Shown here piece by piece: positions 1 through 12,483 of a DNA stretch of 64,000 nucleotides (positions are counted from its first letter, which is position 1; each line of letters starts with the position of its first letter). A program made the translations under genes and the position numbers. This stretch comes from Ampelomyces quisqualis (Eukaryota > Ascomycota > Dothideomycetes > Pleosporales > Phaeosphaeriaceae), in the NCBI GenBank assembly GCA_018398575.1, contig JAGTXZ010000020.1, forward strand, positions 1,302,001-1,366,000, in the 5' to 3' direction. Under the pieces are notes generated by a model. The model was not told the DNA's origin and made no database searches. It worked only from the letters and a program-made list of their open reading frames with translations.

Positions 1-388
1 TCGAATGCGGAAGTCGCTATCGATAGCGTACCCCGCCAATGACGAACCTTGACAAGACATCACTCTCACACTGAACTTCTTATCCTTGATTGACTTTTGA
101 AGGACACTGTATACTCCCTTTGTCAGCTCAAATACAGGTCTACTTACTCACCGTCATATGGCGCAAGAGTATAAGTCGCCCCTGTTCCTTGGACTGCCGC
201 AAAAGTCCTGCCTGTTCTTCGTTAGTACCACCCTCATTCCAAGAGACCATCGAACAAGCCGATTGAGTAAGACACCGTTGGTCAACTTTTCCACAACGCA
301 GCATGTTGCTATTCACTCGGGAAATATTCATGCAGAGTCTCAGGTACTATTCCCATCTGTCTAAGTTCTTGTGAGCAACTTGGTAGCT
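1..388. other. 3' flank of beta-galactosidase gene
   Basis: No convincing gene. Short open frames on both strands show no family resemblance and no splice-supported extension. This is probably the 3' untranslated and terminator region of the beta-galactosidase gene, which ends at 389 on the minus strand. Confidence 0.5.
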
Positions 389-3300
389 CTACTTGGTCTG
401 CAACAGAACCTCAAACTCAAACTTCTCCATCAACAGACTATACTCTTCCAACGTCCTCGGTCCACAACTCCCACTTCCCAACCCATGATGTTCCGCGTCC
501 AAGCGCAATACCACATTCTTCTGCTTCTTCTTCTTCAATTCATACGGATGTCTTGCTGCATCAACATCCCGCATGCGGTAATGACTAGCCTGGAAATCAA
601 ATTTCTTCCTCTCATCACCTTGTCCAACAAACTGTGCGAGTAGCGAGCCAACTTCCCCATCGGACAGCGAGACCCACCGCGTATCTGTCCGGTTTGTGCT
701 TTCTTGCGGGACCTCGTAATCGACCCATAACTCATCGACCGAAGAGACAGAGTATTTGCCCACGCGCTGAGAGAGCTTGGAGTCGCGGTAGGATTCGCCG
801 GGCCCTCGCCCGAACCAGTCCACCTTTTGATACTGTTGCGGCAGTTCCATGACGATACCGATCCGTGGGATTGTGCGAGGTAGGTTTGTGCCCTTTGGTG
901 TGCCGGAGACGTGGATAGAAACGCTGCCGTCGGCGCAGAAAGTATACTTCAATACGCTTTCAATCGCCCACGAAAGTGTTGGTGGTGCAAGACGTTGGTT
1001 TACAGTGACTATCAATGTGTCTGTGCCAGATTGCGACCATTCAACTTTCCGTGTAGAAGGCTTCGCGAGGTGGAGAAACTTGTCTTTCCAGTCCCAGCCA
1101 TCCTGCGGGATGTCGTTGTCTGTTGGCGCACGGAAAATGTCGAGTTCGGGCGCTTTTGTGATGATCTCTGTGGACTTGTGACGCCAGGAAGTAAGGGTGC
1201 CATGGAGTGTGTTGAACTCCCAGCTTGTTTCGCGCGTTTTGATGCTCAGCAAGTTGCGAGATGTAGAAACTTCGAGCTCCGAGCTCGAAAATGCTGGACG
1301 ATGAACAGGCAATGGCATACTGATTGGGACTTGAGCAGTCGAAATCTCAAAGCCCTTTTCCAGGTATGGTGTACCTTCTTTCAGCGCAAAGGAGATGTCT
1401 AACAGAGCTTCGCCTTGGATGCCAGAAATTTGGGGCAGGTCGATATCGAAAGTCTGACCTGCAGCAACACCGGGAGGTACATCGATCGTGCCTGACGTCT
1501 TCTCGCCATTCGTCTCAGACGCGACCGAGTAATGGCATACGAGGTGATCCAGCGTAACAAAATCGTACCTGTTAATGAACGTGGCCTTCGTCTTACTCGC
1601 TTCCAGCAGCTGCACTGGCTCAATCGCTTTCTTGTACTCGACCAATCCCGCATTAGGCGTATGATCTGAGTCGACAAGTCCATCCATGACGAACGTTGAG
1701 TCGTGCACTTCTTCGCCAAAGTCGCCGCCATAAGCCATGAATTCTTCGTTCGTTTCCTTGTCCTTGGTCACGAGGCCATGGTTCGCCCATTCCCACGCGA
1801 ATCCACCCTGGAGGGTTGGGTATTTGTAGAAGGCGTCCATGTATTCCTTGATGTTACCTGGGCCGTTGCCCATGGCGTGAATCTAGATGTATTAGGTAAG
1901 ACTTTGACGCTCTCTGCGGGTAACGTACAAATTCGCAAAGCACAAGCGGCTTGGTCTTGGTCTTGTCCTCGCCAAACTCGACAATCTCGCTGATTGGTGG
2001 GTACATACGCGAGTACATGTCCATGGTTGTAGCATTGATATCGGCTTCGTAGTGGATAGGTCTGCTGTCATCGTACGCCTTGATGTGGTCGTACATGGCC
2101 TTGAAGTTGCGTCCGAAGAATGCCTCGTTGCCCAAGCTCCATGAAATGATCGAAGGATGCAGTTGATCGCGTTTAACCAGATGCTCAGCACGATCGACGT
2201 ACGCCTTGGTCCAGTCGGGGTTGTCCGTCGTCCATTCTGCAGCTTTACTTCGTGTAAGAAGTTGGCGCTCACGGAACGGCATTTTTTGCTCAGATGGTGT
2301 TAACGCTTTGTCGGCGATGGTCTCAAAGCCATGGCACTCCAAGTCTGCCTCGTCCATGACCCAGAAACCCATTTCATCTGTGAGATCGTACAGACGTGGG
2401 TCGTTCAGTTGGTGAGATGTTCGGATAGAATTGATATTATGGCGTTTCATCGTCAGCAGGTCCCTCTTCAGGAATTCGAGTGGTACAGCTCGGCCGAATT
2501 GGGGGTGGTGTTCGTGGCGATTAACCCCGCGAAATACAATTCGCTTGCCATTGACTTTGAACAGACCATCCTTCATCTCCACCTGCCTGAACCCGATGCG
2601 CTGTATGATGAATTGCTCGTTACCCAGCGAGACAACGAGGTGGTAAAGATTAGGTGATTCGGCAGTCCACTTGAGAGGGTTCTTCACCGAAATGCTGAAA
2701 TCAGTACCGTTACCGCTGAGGTCGGCATCTGACGTTGCGACAGTCTGTTTCAGTGCGTCCAACAGCTTCACGGTAACCTTTCCAGATCCAACAGTGGTGA
2801 CTGTGACTTTGAGATCGGCGTCCGTGTATGAGCTGTCCAAAAGAGTTTGTGCAAACACATTATCGATGCGGCTCTCCTTTGGGAAGCCGACTAGAACAAC
2901 GTCGCGGAAGCTATTCAGGTTAATAATAGCGCAATCGAATAATGATCTGTCTCTCACATTCCGCTTAACCACCACTGATCTTGGTCCTCGATGTATGTAC
3001 CATCACACAATTGATAGACCCTGACTGCTACGATGTTTTCGCGATCTACATCAATTTCAGACGTAATATCGAATTCGTCAGGGTTCCTGCTTCCTTGGGA
3101 GTATCCCAATTCTTTACCGTTGACCCAAACATGAAAAGCAGCGTCAACGCCCTCAAATCTTAGGCGAATTTGGCTACCCTTCAGTTCTTGTGGTACCTTG
3201 AACTTCTTAATGTAAGACCCAGTCTCATTCTCGGTGAAAGAAACGTTGGGAGGATCAACAGGGATCTGATACTGGACGTTCGTGTACTGGGGACCTCTGC

Positions 3301-3586
3301 CGAATCCTTGCAGCTGCCACATGCCCGGCACAGTAATGTCGCTCCATTTCGATGTATCGAATGATGGCGCCTCGAATCCTTCGGGTGCCTCGAATGGCGA
3401 ATATGCGTGTTGGAATTTCCATGTTCCCGAAAGGCTGTGCGTTTTTGACTTGGTCACATCGTGTGTCAACGCATCTGCTTCCGATGCATAGTTGTGGAAA
3501 TATGCACGAGGCGGTAGAGTGTTCTTGTGCAAAACTTCAAGGTTGTTCCAATCTGGCAGCAAAGCGGGGAGCGTACCTGAAGCCAT
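389..3586 (-). CDS. bgaD: Intracellular GH2 beta-galactosidase (lactase), 3 exons
   Basis: Hydrolyses terminal beta-galactosides such as lactose. Exons 3586-2958, 2910-1929 and 1882-389 give 1034 residues; the introns are 47 and 46 bp with GT/AG ends. The GH2 sugar-binding domain covers about residues 40-205, the Ig-like domain 220-320 and the TIM barrel 325-600, followed by the C-terminal bgal_small_N region. The acid/base Glu is E472 in SLGNEAFFG. The nucleophile is E536 in LCEFIHAMGNGPG, a motif that spans the second intron and so confirms the splice. The start is the first ATG (3586) with no signal peptide, so the enzyme is cytosolic like Kluyveromyces LAC4 and Aspergillus BgaD rather than the secreted GH35 lactases. 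Length is normal for LacZ-type enzymes. A sugar permease lies just upstream on the same strand, which points to lactose use. The symbol is given by analogy. Confidence 0.93.
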
Positions 3587-4552
3587 CTCAACTGCAACAA
3601 GTTGGAGAAGGTGGTGTCGTCGAATCTGTTAGCTGTTGATGTACTTGCCCGCATCTCCACATCCCTGTCTCCAAGCCGCCATAGCGTGGCTTATTTGGAT
3701 TAGGAAAGCCTTCCGGGGTGTGTAAGCCAAGAAAACGGCGTGATCCTGAAAGTAGCACGATCACGTTGGCACAGGAAGTTTCAGGCTCGCATCGGGTCAC
3801 ACGCTCGTGCCCAACACCAATCTCGTGTAGAGTCACGAACATTGAAGCAGCAGCGTATCTGTACCAAAAGTTAATATGCTTTAGAAGGTTAACAGTTTCA
3901 CAAGACGGGCGTAACACTACAGAACCACGCGTTGTTCGGGAACTAGGTGTCTCATTTGGTGCTAGGCGGCACGGGCGTTAAATCCGCCTTGTTGCTACAT
4001 ACATGCTACCCCCTTGTAGTACACAGTATGCAAGTGGAGAGCTCGTGTCCGGGGTAATGTTCAAGCGATGCGGTAGCTCTTCCGATTCAGGGGCGGATCG
4101 GCACACATCGTGCCGTTAACGCGCGAATTTCTCCGGTCTTCATGTCCAGGACTTGAGCCAATAGATAATGTGGAACCGTCTCCACGCTCGGCTTCAAGTT
4201 TGGCGCAGAGTCCGGACTCGGGGCACAATACGGAGTAACGGCGTGTCATTTTCAGTGCAGAGCGTTGGTTCTGAACATCAATTTGTGGCATTTCTTGCAG
4301 AGGTGGAACAGCTTGACGTTGTTCAGGGTTGCTAGTTACTTATTCTCAAAGAACTCATGGCAGAGAAGATACCTCCATGGGAGATTTTGATCACGAGGTA
4401 GCACTTGAAGTGGAATGTGGCAGGGTATATTATCATTGAGCGTATCTAATGTCATAAAGTGCTTTCTCAAAAATGTGACTCGGCTGTACACACGTGTTGT
4501 CAATGCACGACTATGGGCACTGTTTGGTGGCAGCGAAGAAACGTTACGCAGC
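3587..4552. other. Intergenic region, beta-galactosidase promoter
   Basis: No gene is supported; the minus-strand open frames are short and patternless. It must contain the promoter of the beta-galactosidase gene and the 3' end of the permease gene. One CCGGGG at about 4048 fits the CreA carbon-repression consensus SYGGRG, but a single match of this size is weak. Confidence 0.4.
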
Positions 4553-6287
4553 TTAAGCCTCTTTGACATCGAGAACCTGACCGTCCTCGGTCATAGCCAC
4601 ATGTGCACGCTTGATAGAGGCGTTCCGTGGGTTTGGTGCCTCGAAAATCTCCTTGAGCTCCTCCAGGGTCTTGCCTGCTGTTTCGACGAAGAACCAGAAG
4701 ATGATTGCGAGCTCAACACAAATCCAGCCAATATACACGAGGTACAATCTCCAGCCAATTGCCTCCATACCAACAGAGATTCCGTATGTGTTGACCACCA
4801 TGGCGATGTTAAGGAATAAGAAGTTGAGACCAGATCCCTTGGCACGAGTGCGGTTCTCCAAGCACTCCACGGCGTAAAGGGTTTGCAACGGAGTCCAACC
4901 CCATGCAAAGAAGATACCAAAAAAGTAAATCGATACGATGACACCATACGACAAGCCATTGGACGGAGTTGCGGTAGCTGTGAAGGCAGTGAGGAGAATG
5001 TATGAGAAGAGACCACCGACAAGACCACCCATCAACATCTTGCGACGACCGAGCTTGTCCAGAAGCGTGGCACCGTAGATCGCAGCGATCATAGAGAAAA
5101 TTGGGTTGATGGCGTTGATGAGGAGCTGCTTATTGGGGTCGAGGATGCCCGCCTGTTTTACCATGCTAGGCATGAAGTATGAGACAACGTTGTTTCCAGA
5201 CCATTGACCAAAGAAAGCCATAGCAATGACCATGGCCAATCGATATCGGGCAGCCTTGGTGTTGCCCAGCTCGCGGAAGTCCCACCAGGGGTTGTCGTTA
5301 CGTGTCTGCGAGAAGTCATCCGTAATCTGCTGTAATTGGAGTTGCACAAGTGGGGAGTTCTCGTTACCATCACCGTGGTACTTGGCCATAATGGCAATAG
5401 CCTCCTCGCGGCGGTCATTGGCCAACAACCATCGGGGAGTTTCTGGAAAGAACATGACCACCGACATGACGATGGCAGGAAGAATACACTGAACAAGAGT
5501 GGGCAGTCTCCACGCCCAGGACGAATCACCAAGATGGAGGTTGGTTCCATACGTAGTCCATCCTGCAAGAATGTTCCCTAGCCACCAACAGACGTTGTAA
5601 AGACCGGCCATGGTACCGCGGTATGCTGGGTGCGCGAGTTCGACAGTGTAAGCTGGGCCAGCTGCGCTTGCTATGGAAGCACCAAAGCCCAAGATGAAGC
5701 GGCCACCGATGAATTGACCCATGCTGTTGGCAGTAGTCTGGATGGCAGTGCCCACGAGAACGAGCGCACAACCCACGAAGATACAAACACGACGACCGTA
5801 GCCATCAGCGAAGAAACCGCAGCTAAATCAGAATGTTAGCATGCGAGAATCTCTCCATATCTTCGAACGTGAGACTTACAAGGGAAAAGCTGCAATCTGG
5901 CCCAGGTTGTAGATGATGAAAATGATACCGGTTGAGGAACCCTCGCCACTCAGGCCGAAAGTGGTTTGGTAGGACTTCATGGCGTTGATGGCGCCCATGA
6001 GGGACGAATCGAAACCGTTCAGTGTCGACACAAGGTATCCGATACCCATGATACCGTAGAGCTGGATCATGCTTTTCGAGAGCAGCTTAGGCTTTTGTGC
6101 CTCGAGTGCAGCAGCTGAAATACGTTAGCAAGCTGATAGCACGACAAAATGATGCTTGTTTAGTGAACTTACCAAGAGCTACAGAGGCTACATTGACCTC
6201 CTTGACGTTACCAGATTTTTGCATGTCATCGTCAGTGTTGCTGAGCTGGTGTGCAACAGCACCCATGTCCTCTTTGCGCTCCGACAT
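4553..6287 (-). CDS. MFS sugar transporter, probable lactose permease, 3 exons
   Basis: Twelve-helix major facilitator of the fungal sugar porter family, placed in the plasma membrane. Exons 6287-6173, 6114-5880 and 5822-4553 give 539 residues (introns 58 and 57 bp). The start is the first ATG in frame; the frame upstream of it has no other ATG. Family signatures are NGFDSSLMGA in helix 1, GRRV after helix 2, GGRFILGFG in helix 4, PETPRWLL after helix 6, DKLGRRK in the central loop and ETAGKTLEE after helix 12. The FRELGNTK loop and the AMAFFGQWSGNNVVSYF helix recall the fungal lactose permease subgroup (LacpA/LAC12). The next gene downstream, 966 bp away on the same strand, is a cytosolic beta-galactosidase, which supports lactose as substrate. 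Substrate is an inference; another hexose or disaccharide is possible. Confidence 0.88.
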
Positions 6288-7143
6288 CTTGAAGTGGCCC
6301 ACGACGAAGTGGAACGACAAGCAAACGGCAAGACTAAAGATAAGAGATGGATTTCCCCAGAAATTAGTTACCCCCAAGCAGTTCCGGGGTCGTGGTCCAA
6401 CTTATACAAGGGACAACTGCCAGGAACGTAGTGCAGGCTTCTCCGCACAGCACATGGCGCGATCACTGTTTAGTCTTGCTCCGAGCCATATTGCCTAGTC
6501 GACATGCTTCGATGCCCGTTTCTGTCCTGCAGGATAGATTTTGCCCCAGCCACCCCGCGTGCCAAGTGCGCCGGGGGAGTGTGCTTGTTGTGCAAGGCGG
6601 CCACATGTCGCGATGGACATGAGACGCCCTGCAAGCCAGGCCGGCGGATATAATTCCAGAAAGGAGGCGGCAGCGGATGGAAAGCTGAAAACATGCAAGC
6701 TCCTGCAATTTCCTTCGTGAAGGCTTTCGCTATCACGATTCGAACGAGATCATGTTCGGTCCTTTTACCGAGTCGTGAACATGTCAATGTCCCACCGAGA
6801 CACACCCCGCGCTTCTTCCATACTCCGCATTCACAACAGGGTGAACCACCACGTTGGTACCGCGAACATGAACAACACAATGTATGCTCCAAGGCAGCTT
6901 GGTGTCGCAAGCCAAAGCTTTGCGAATCCTTTGTCAATGATACACTACACAATCAACCTCGTTGCCAACGGCAGGTTTCGCTACGGTGGCAAATCTGCTA
7001 GCCTCAAACGACGCAGCCTAGGCTTTTGTCGTATGGCCTTGGCTCGAATGATTTCGCACGTGTCCCGAGACGAGTACCACGCGAGTCTACTCAAGTGATC
7101 ATCATCTCATCTGATCCCTAAGGTTGCAATTGATGAATACTGG
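6288..7143. other. Intergenic region upstream of the permease
   Basis: No gene is supported. It holds the promoter and leader of the permease gene and runs into the target site of the DNA element at 7147. Open frames overlap on both strands without recognisable content. Confidence 0.4.
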
Positions 7144-7146
7144 TAG

Positions 7147-7693
7147 CACTGCGGTACAAACGCGGTGTTAAATACCCCGCGTGGAATCGTGTAAAAAAAC
7201 CCCGCAGAATTCCCCCCAGAAACACCGCAAAGTCGTCTATATTTACACGGTCCAGGTAAATTTACACAGTAAATATAGACTATTTCTGACTTTGTTATTT
7301 CTCCTCTATTTATCTCTCCTGCGTCTCTTTACTTACCTTGCCCCTCTACAATACGCCTGCGTTGAGGGTAGGAAATAACGCGCGCGGGTTAAAATCTAGG
7401 GTTTAGTAGGTTTAAAACAGAGAGAGAGAGAAAAGGTGGAAAATTAGTAGAAATAGAGAGGAGTTAAAAATAAGCGAGAAAAAGTCTTAGCAGTGAACAC
7501 TAAAATCTCACATATAACGCAAAACAAATTTATACTAATAAAAGTAGCAGGTAAAAAAACACTACTTTAGTGTAAAAAACACCGCAGCTATGTAAATATC
7601 CCCTACGTGCGGTGTTAAAGAGTGAATTTACACGATACTGCGGTGTATATTAACACCGCGCTGGGTATTTAACACCGCATTTGTACCCCAGTG
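7147..7693. mobile_element. Non-autonomous CACTG-ended DNA element (MITE-like), 547 bp
   Basis: The left end reads CACTGCGGTACAAACGCGGT and the reverse complement of the right end reads CACTGGGGTACAAATGCGGT; the match continues through GTTAAATACCC to about 35 bp with few mismatches, so these are terminal inverted repeats. The trinucleotide TAG flanks both ends (7144-7146 and 7694-7696), consistent with a 3-bp target-site duplication. CACTA/CACTG termini with 3-bp duplications are typical of the EnSpm/CACTA superfamily. The inside is AT-rich and codes for nothing recognisable, so it would need a transposase in trans. The superfamily assignment is an inference from the ends only. Confidence 0.72.
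7235..7280. repeat. Perfect 12-bp inverted repeat inside the CACTG element
   Basis: GTCTATATTTAC at 7235-7246 is repeated in inverse orientation as GTAAATATAGAC at 7269-7280, with a 22-bp spacer that itself contains GTAAATTTACAC. It could form a hairpin or be a subterminal transposase-binding site of the surrounding element. Confidence 0.7.
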
Positions 7694-7696
7694 TAG

Positions 7697-8752
7697 ATGC
7701 CCAAGTCGTTTGGCGAGACAGCAAAGCAACGTCCTCGGATGTATCGACAGAATAGCATTGCAACAGCAATTAAATCGTATCCTTCGGCAACAACATGATG
7801 TGGCGGTCATGTGGCGATGAGGCAGCTTCTGGTATGCACTTCGCCATGTGAAGAAGCAAGGAAAGCCTGAACGGCCAAATTTGTCAAAATTCGACATAAG
7901 CTCGGGCAATGTTCCGACTGCCCATGACTAGAGCATGAATTGTCGCTAAGCGCGAAACACCTATGAAGTGGCTATCCAAGCGGTCTACGATGACACAAGA
8001 GATGTTATCCACAGGATGGTCCGCTGTACAGATCAGGCATCACGAACGAACAAGGCTTTACAGTACAGAGCCTCGGAACCAGTGTAAGAATCTACAAAGA
8101 TGAAGCGTTTTGGAAGAGCTGCCAAATGAGCTTCTTTTGCTCGAAACGATCAGTACTAAACGGCATCAAGAAATACATGGGTAGTTCAACTTGTGTCAGG
8201 ACACGCATTCCCATTTGAAACTTGCGACAGCAAGACACTACGAATCATTTGCTTGTATCAGGTCACAAAGGTCTGCTTCAACCCTACAGACCCTCTACCG
8301 AACGCATCGGTCGCGCGTAATTCCAACGGAAATGACAACAGGAGCTGACCAAGGTAGTCCAGATCCTTAGGGGTATGAGAGAGCATCACACGATTTCGAT
8401 TGATGTTGACGCAGCGGATACAATCGCCTGCAACCACCGACATACTTACTCAGTAGGCACAGCATCTCTCTAGCTCGTCGGTAGCCATGGAGAACCCCAA
8501 GCAGGAAACGGCATAAATGAGCAACTTCTTCCCGACTGGAAAGGAAAACTGCTTAAAGAATGTTTATAAGGAGATTCGGATAACAGAGCTAAACCTGCAG
8601 GACTTGCGAACAAACTTGTCTTCCATGTCTCCCAATGTACAAAAGTATTCGAGACAACGACCATGGATATAAATCCTTCGCATTACTATGTACATACTCA
8701 ACAACCCCCTCGCCACAACCACCTCCCCACTCCACCCCGCTCCCAACTTCCC
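7697..8752. other. Intergenic region, no gene seen
   Basis: Between the mobile element and the 3' end of the PEBP-like gene. No open frame with plausible composition or splice extension was found on either strand. Confidence 0.4.
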
Positions 8753-9472
8753 TCAACTCATCCCACCTTCACCCCTCCCCAACCGCCTCGTGTTATCCCC
8801 ACTCCTAACCTGCAAATAATTCCCCGCAACCGGCGCACCCAACCCCGCATCAGCCACAAACCTGACCCAATCAATCGCAACCCGACTACTCACAGCTTGC
8901 TTGTGCGCCGCAGGCACAGCAAAATTCGCTGACTGGGTGTGCAGCACGAAGACGTAGCGGTGGGTAGCGGGTTGGCCTGCGGGTGGCGCGGGCGCAAAGT
9001 ACGACGAGGGGCCGGTGGCGGTAGTTTTGAGGACTGTGGTGCCGTTTTGGATGGTTGGGGAGGGGGCGTAGTCTGTTAGGAGGGCGTGGAGGATGGTGTT
9101 GGGTTTGTTGCTGGAGCTGCCGTCGATGTCTGCCGAGGTTGGTTACTTGTTTTTACGATGGAGGTTTGTGAGTAGGACGCACCGATTATGGCGAGGAGGT
9201 ATTTTCCACTTAGGGTGGGGCTGGTTAGGCCGATGATTGGGGCTTTTTGCGTGGCTGGATGGCGCGATTGGATCAGTCGGTTTGTACGTTGTGTGTGTGG
9301 AAGAGGGCGGCTGGGACGTACTTGACTTCTTGACGATAAGGCCTGGGGTGATGTATTGCGTGCCATAGTAGACGTCCAGAGTTACATTTGTGCTGGGCAG
9401 AAATGTAGCTGGCGTTTGCGCAAATGCAAGCGCAGCCAGCAGAGATGTAGATATGGCAGTTGTAAACTTCAT
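8753..9472 (-). CDS. Secreted PEBP-like protein, 3 exons
   Basis: Phosphatidylethanolamine-binding-protein fold, secreted. Exons 9472-9322, 9242-9183 and 9129-8753 give 195 residues; introns are 79 and 53 bp. The start ATG opens a clean signal peptide of about 19 residues (MKFTTAISTSLLAALAFAQ). The mature part has the features of the fungal extracellular PEBP group: an N-terminal strand ending in TPGLIVKK, a LLTDYAPSP segment in place of the ligand-pocket DPDAP motif, and the HRYVFVLHTQ strand equivalent to GxHRY. A short C-terminal extension is rich in Arg and Gly. Function in fungi is poorly known; the family binds anionic ligands in animals and plants. Exon joins rest on frame continuity and family fit. 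Confidence 0.78.
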
Positions 9473-10850
9473 GTTGAAAAGATGGTGAAGTGACCAATAT
9501 TCTGTTTGTCACTCAGCACTCGGAGCTGTTCTGCTGGGTATGTATAATGCACAGATCTACATCATCTCACACGTTACCCCACATCATCAACTTGGTTATT
9601 ATTGTCAAAGATTGCACGATAGCTTGGTTACAAGGATTGTGGTGGTACTAGAGGTTCTATATGGTGTTTATATGATGTTTCTCGTTAATGTGCTGCAGGC
9701 TGAAAAGCTTTATACTCGGACCCTTGTCCTACCCACAATACCGGCATTGCAAGGTTCGGCATGTGTGAGGGGGGTTAAGTATTAGGAAATCCATCGGTGA
9801 GAATAGAGACGCGAGTACATTTGTTGTGCTTTGCTACGTTCTTCACGCGTGTTCAGCCGTGGCGTCGGAGTGTATAGTGAACTGGGAAACACCGTTCTTA
9901 GATAGTATTTTATTCGATAATAATGACTGGAATGTCACAGCTTCTACCCGGCATCATTACGTGACTGTTGGACAACACTTTAACGTTGGATCAAGCCAAT
10001 TGCAAAGCTACAGTATAGTGATCTTCGTCATAGATGAGATGTAGATCACTCAGACGCTTGGAAGTTCAAGAGATCATCCTCAATGACGTTCTGCACCTGG
10101 GAACAAGTCGAGCGGTTACACTTGAATTTGCAGATTTAAGACAGCATTCTGAATTACCTGGCGCATTCTAAAGTCATGTGCTTCTCCTCTAGACAGATTA
10201 GAGCTCTACCCTCTCATACTATGAATCAGATTGTACATTGTACTGTTTGCCATTGTTTGCTTTCCGCAGTGAGTCGACTGAAACTGCAGCGACGCTTATC
10301 CTCACACAAACATATGACGAGGAGTTCCAATCTCAATCTGCTCTCGAGCAAGCTGACTCATGCTAGTCTTATCTATGACATGACTAGAATCGTTATTCCC
10401 AACTTTGAAATTAGGTGTTGGGATGAGGTCTCAGCCCTGTGAAAATGATTTGAAAGACTTGTCTTGCGTGTCTCAACTTGACGCGAGACTGATGCGGACG
10501 CAGAATGCGCTTTGGACACACGAGTCTTGCGTAAGTGCAGAGGCGAGGCGGACGAGACTTATGCGTCGAATATATGGATATATGCGCTCGCTCAGACATG
10601 TGGGTGCGTAGTGAAAGATGGTGGTACAAGCGTGCTGACGGCAAAGAAGGCAGTCTGTTCGACGTGCGTACAGTGGCGCCATGGTCAAAGACAATGCGTG
10701 AGACTTGATCCAAGTCATCGTCTTGACGGGATGGTATTTATCGTTCATCAAGGAAGGGAAAAGTGAATGTGACCAGCATTACCAAGTCAACAAATCATCA
10801 GACACACCGGCGCAATATAATCTCTCGTTGGAGGCGTTCTCATCAACGCG
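9473..10850. other. Intergenic region, no gene seen
   Basis: About 1.4 kb between the divergent PEBP-like and proline-rich genes, so it carries both promoters. Short open frames on both strands have no recognisable motifs. Confidence 0.4.
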
Positions 10851-11681
10851 ATGCGTCGCCCACTCTCCTCCCCCCTGACAATCCAGCCGCCATCTTGGCG
10901 CGCTGCTCGGCCTCCTACACCCCGCCGCGCAACATTGCCTCTATCAAACACGACCTCTTCACCGTCCATTGTACCCGTCGTTCCAGCGCTCTCATACTGG
11001 TCCCCAGACACTCCCTCGCCATTCTCACCGACCACGGCGCACCAGGCACCAATGTCGCCTATCAATCCCTTCCTCTTACCCCCCGCGCAAAGTCTATTTC
11101 GCATGGCGTCGCCACTGCTCCCCGCATCGCCACTATCCGTGTTCGATGTGCCGATTTCACCGGGCTACGCCGTGTCGTCGATGGAGTCGATGCGTGTAGT
11201 CGACATGGGGTTTTCGCCATTGTCCATGTATGCTTCTAGTTCGACTGGGGCGAATAGGAGGTTCTGGATCGATGTGTCGCCTTTTTCAGAGCACTGTGGC
11301 GCGGCGCCTTTGTCGCCGACGTTTATGGGACCGAGGACGCCGCCTGTTCCTGCGCGAAAGGGATCGAGTGCGATTCAGTGTGCGCTGGAGGGCATGGTGG
11401 ATCGCAAGGCGTCGATGATCAGTGTGTTGTCTATGGGGCAAGAGAGGATGAAGATGAGGATTGAGTTTTTCCAGTGGTTGGCTGTGAGGAGGTGGGAGGG
11501 GATGGAAGGGGAGAAAAAGAGTGGGTGGAAAAGTTGGGTGACAGGTGGATGGAGGGCGTGGGCTAAGAAGGTGTTTCGGACGGAAGAGAATGGTGAAGGA
11601 GGAAAGAAGGGATTGAAGGTCCTCAGAGATGTTGTGACCTGTAATGGCAATCCAGGTCGTGTCGTTTCATGCTTCTCATAG
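10851..11681 (+). CDS. Proline/serine-rich hypothetical protein, 276 aa
   Basis: Single uninterrupted frame from a true ATG. I do not recognise a family. The N-terminal half (about residues 1-185) is disordered, rich in Pro, Ser and Thr, with repeated SP and TP dipeptides that could be proline-directed kinase sites. The C-terminal half (about 185-265) is basic and Trp-rich (EFFQWLAVRRWEGM, GWRAWAKKVF) and likely helical. The split into a low-complexity and an ordered half is usual for fungal regulatory proteins. The frame stays open for 831 bp in GC-rich DNA, where chance open frames are commoner, so confidence is moderate. Confidence 0.55.
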   Translation: MRRPLSSPLTIQPPSWRAARPPTPRRATLPLSNTTSSPSIVPVVPALSYWSPDTPSPFSPTTAHQAPMSPINPFLLPPAQSLFRMASPLLPASPLSVFDVPISPGYAVSSMESMRVVDMGFSPLSMYASSSTGANRRFWIDVSPFSEHCGAAPLSPTFMGPRTPPVPARKGSSAIQCALEGMVDRKASMISVLSMGQERMKMRIEFFQWLAVRRWEGMEGEKKSGWKSWVTGGWRAWAKKVFRTEENGEGGKKGLKVLRDVVTCNGNPGRVVSCFS

Positions 11682-12483
11682 TTGAGTGCCCGGGCGTAGC
11701 TGAATCATGATAGATTTCCTTTGTAGAAGCATGTGCTGATTTGGCAATCTCCGTCCGTACCAATGAGCTGACTTGGTGCGCTGACGCCGACAACGAAGGT
11801 ATTGCAGAGGTCTCACGGCGAGGTTCGACCACATGATCAAGTCGCACAATGAGCGAAGCGGTGAGGTGTTGTTGTGCGATGTTACAGGTACCACGCAAAA
11901 GCTAGCGCAAGGCACGAGGCGCCCGGCAACGTGGTCGAGCGTGCAGCGGCCCTGCATAGCCATGACGCTTGTTCCACTGATTCAGGCGATGAGGCTCAAG
12001 TGAAAAATGTCTCCATGACGATAGGGGAGTTTTTCGGAGAGGGCACGAGGCTAGGCAGAATAACGACACGAAATAACAATGGTAATGCGCAACTGTACCA
12101 AGATAACCATGCCGCGCTTCCGTGTGGCGCTACGGAGTAGTATCCGTAGATATGGTAAGTGTGGTTATTACAGTAGTGGAGCAGCACTAGGAGGGGAGGG
12201 TAGTGTGATGAGATGGTTGTTCTAGATTGCCTCGGGCTGCTTTTGGGGGTGAAGCCCATGATTACGGAGTATTGACAGGAGGATTGTTAAGGCTCGGCGT
12301 GCTTGGGATAGTGCGAGATTTGCGCACTAAGGCGGATGGGGATAGCGGGCTTGGCAGACGCAGGTCAGCACATGGGGTAAGCAGCGATTGGCCTGTCGTC
12401 GCAATCGTCGGGTGGTGAGGCCAAGGCTGATACAAGAGAAGTAGATAGAACCCGGGTCGTGACAGTGACACGGCCACGGTGCG

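Noticed and set aside
6720..6760. GATTCGAAC resembling a tRNA T-loop on the minus strand
   Set aside because: No acceptor stem, D-arm or anticodon arm can be formed around it.
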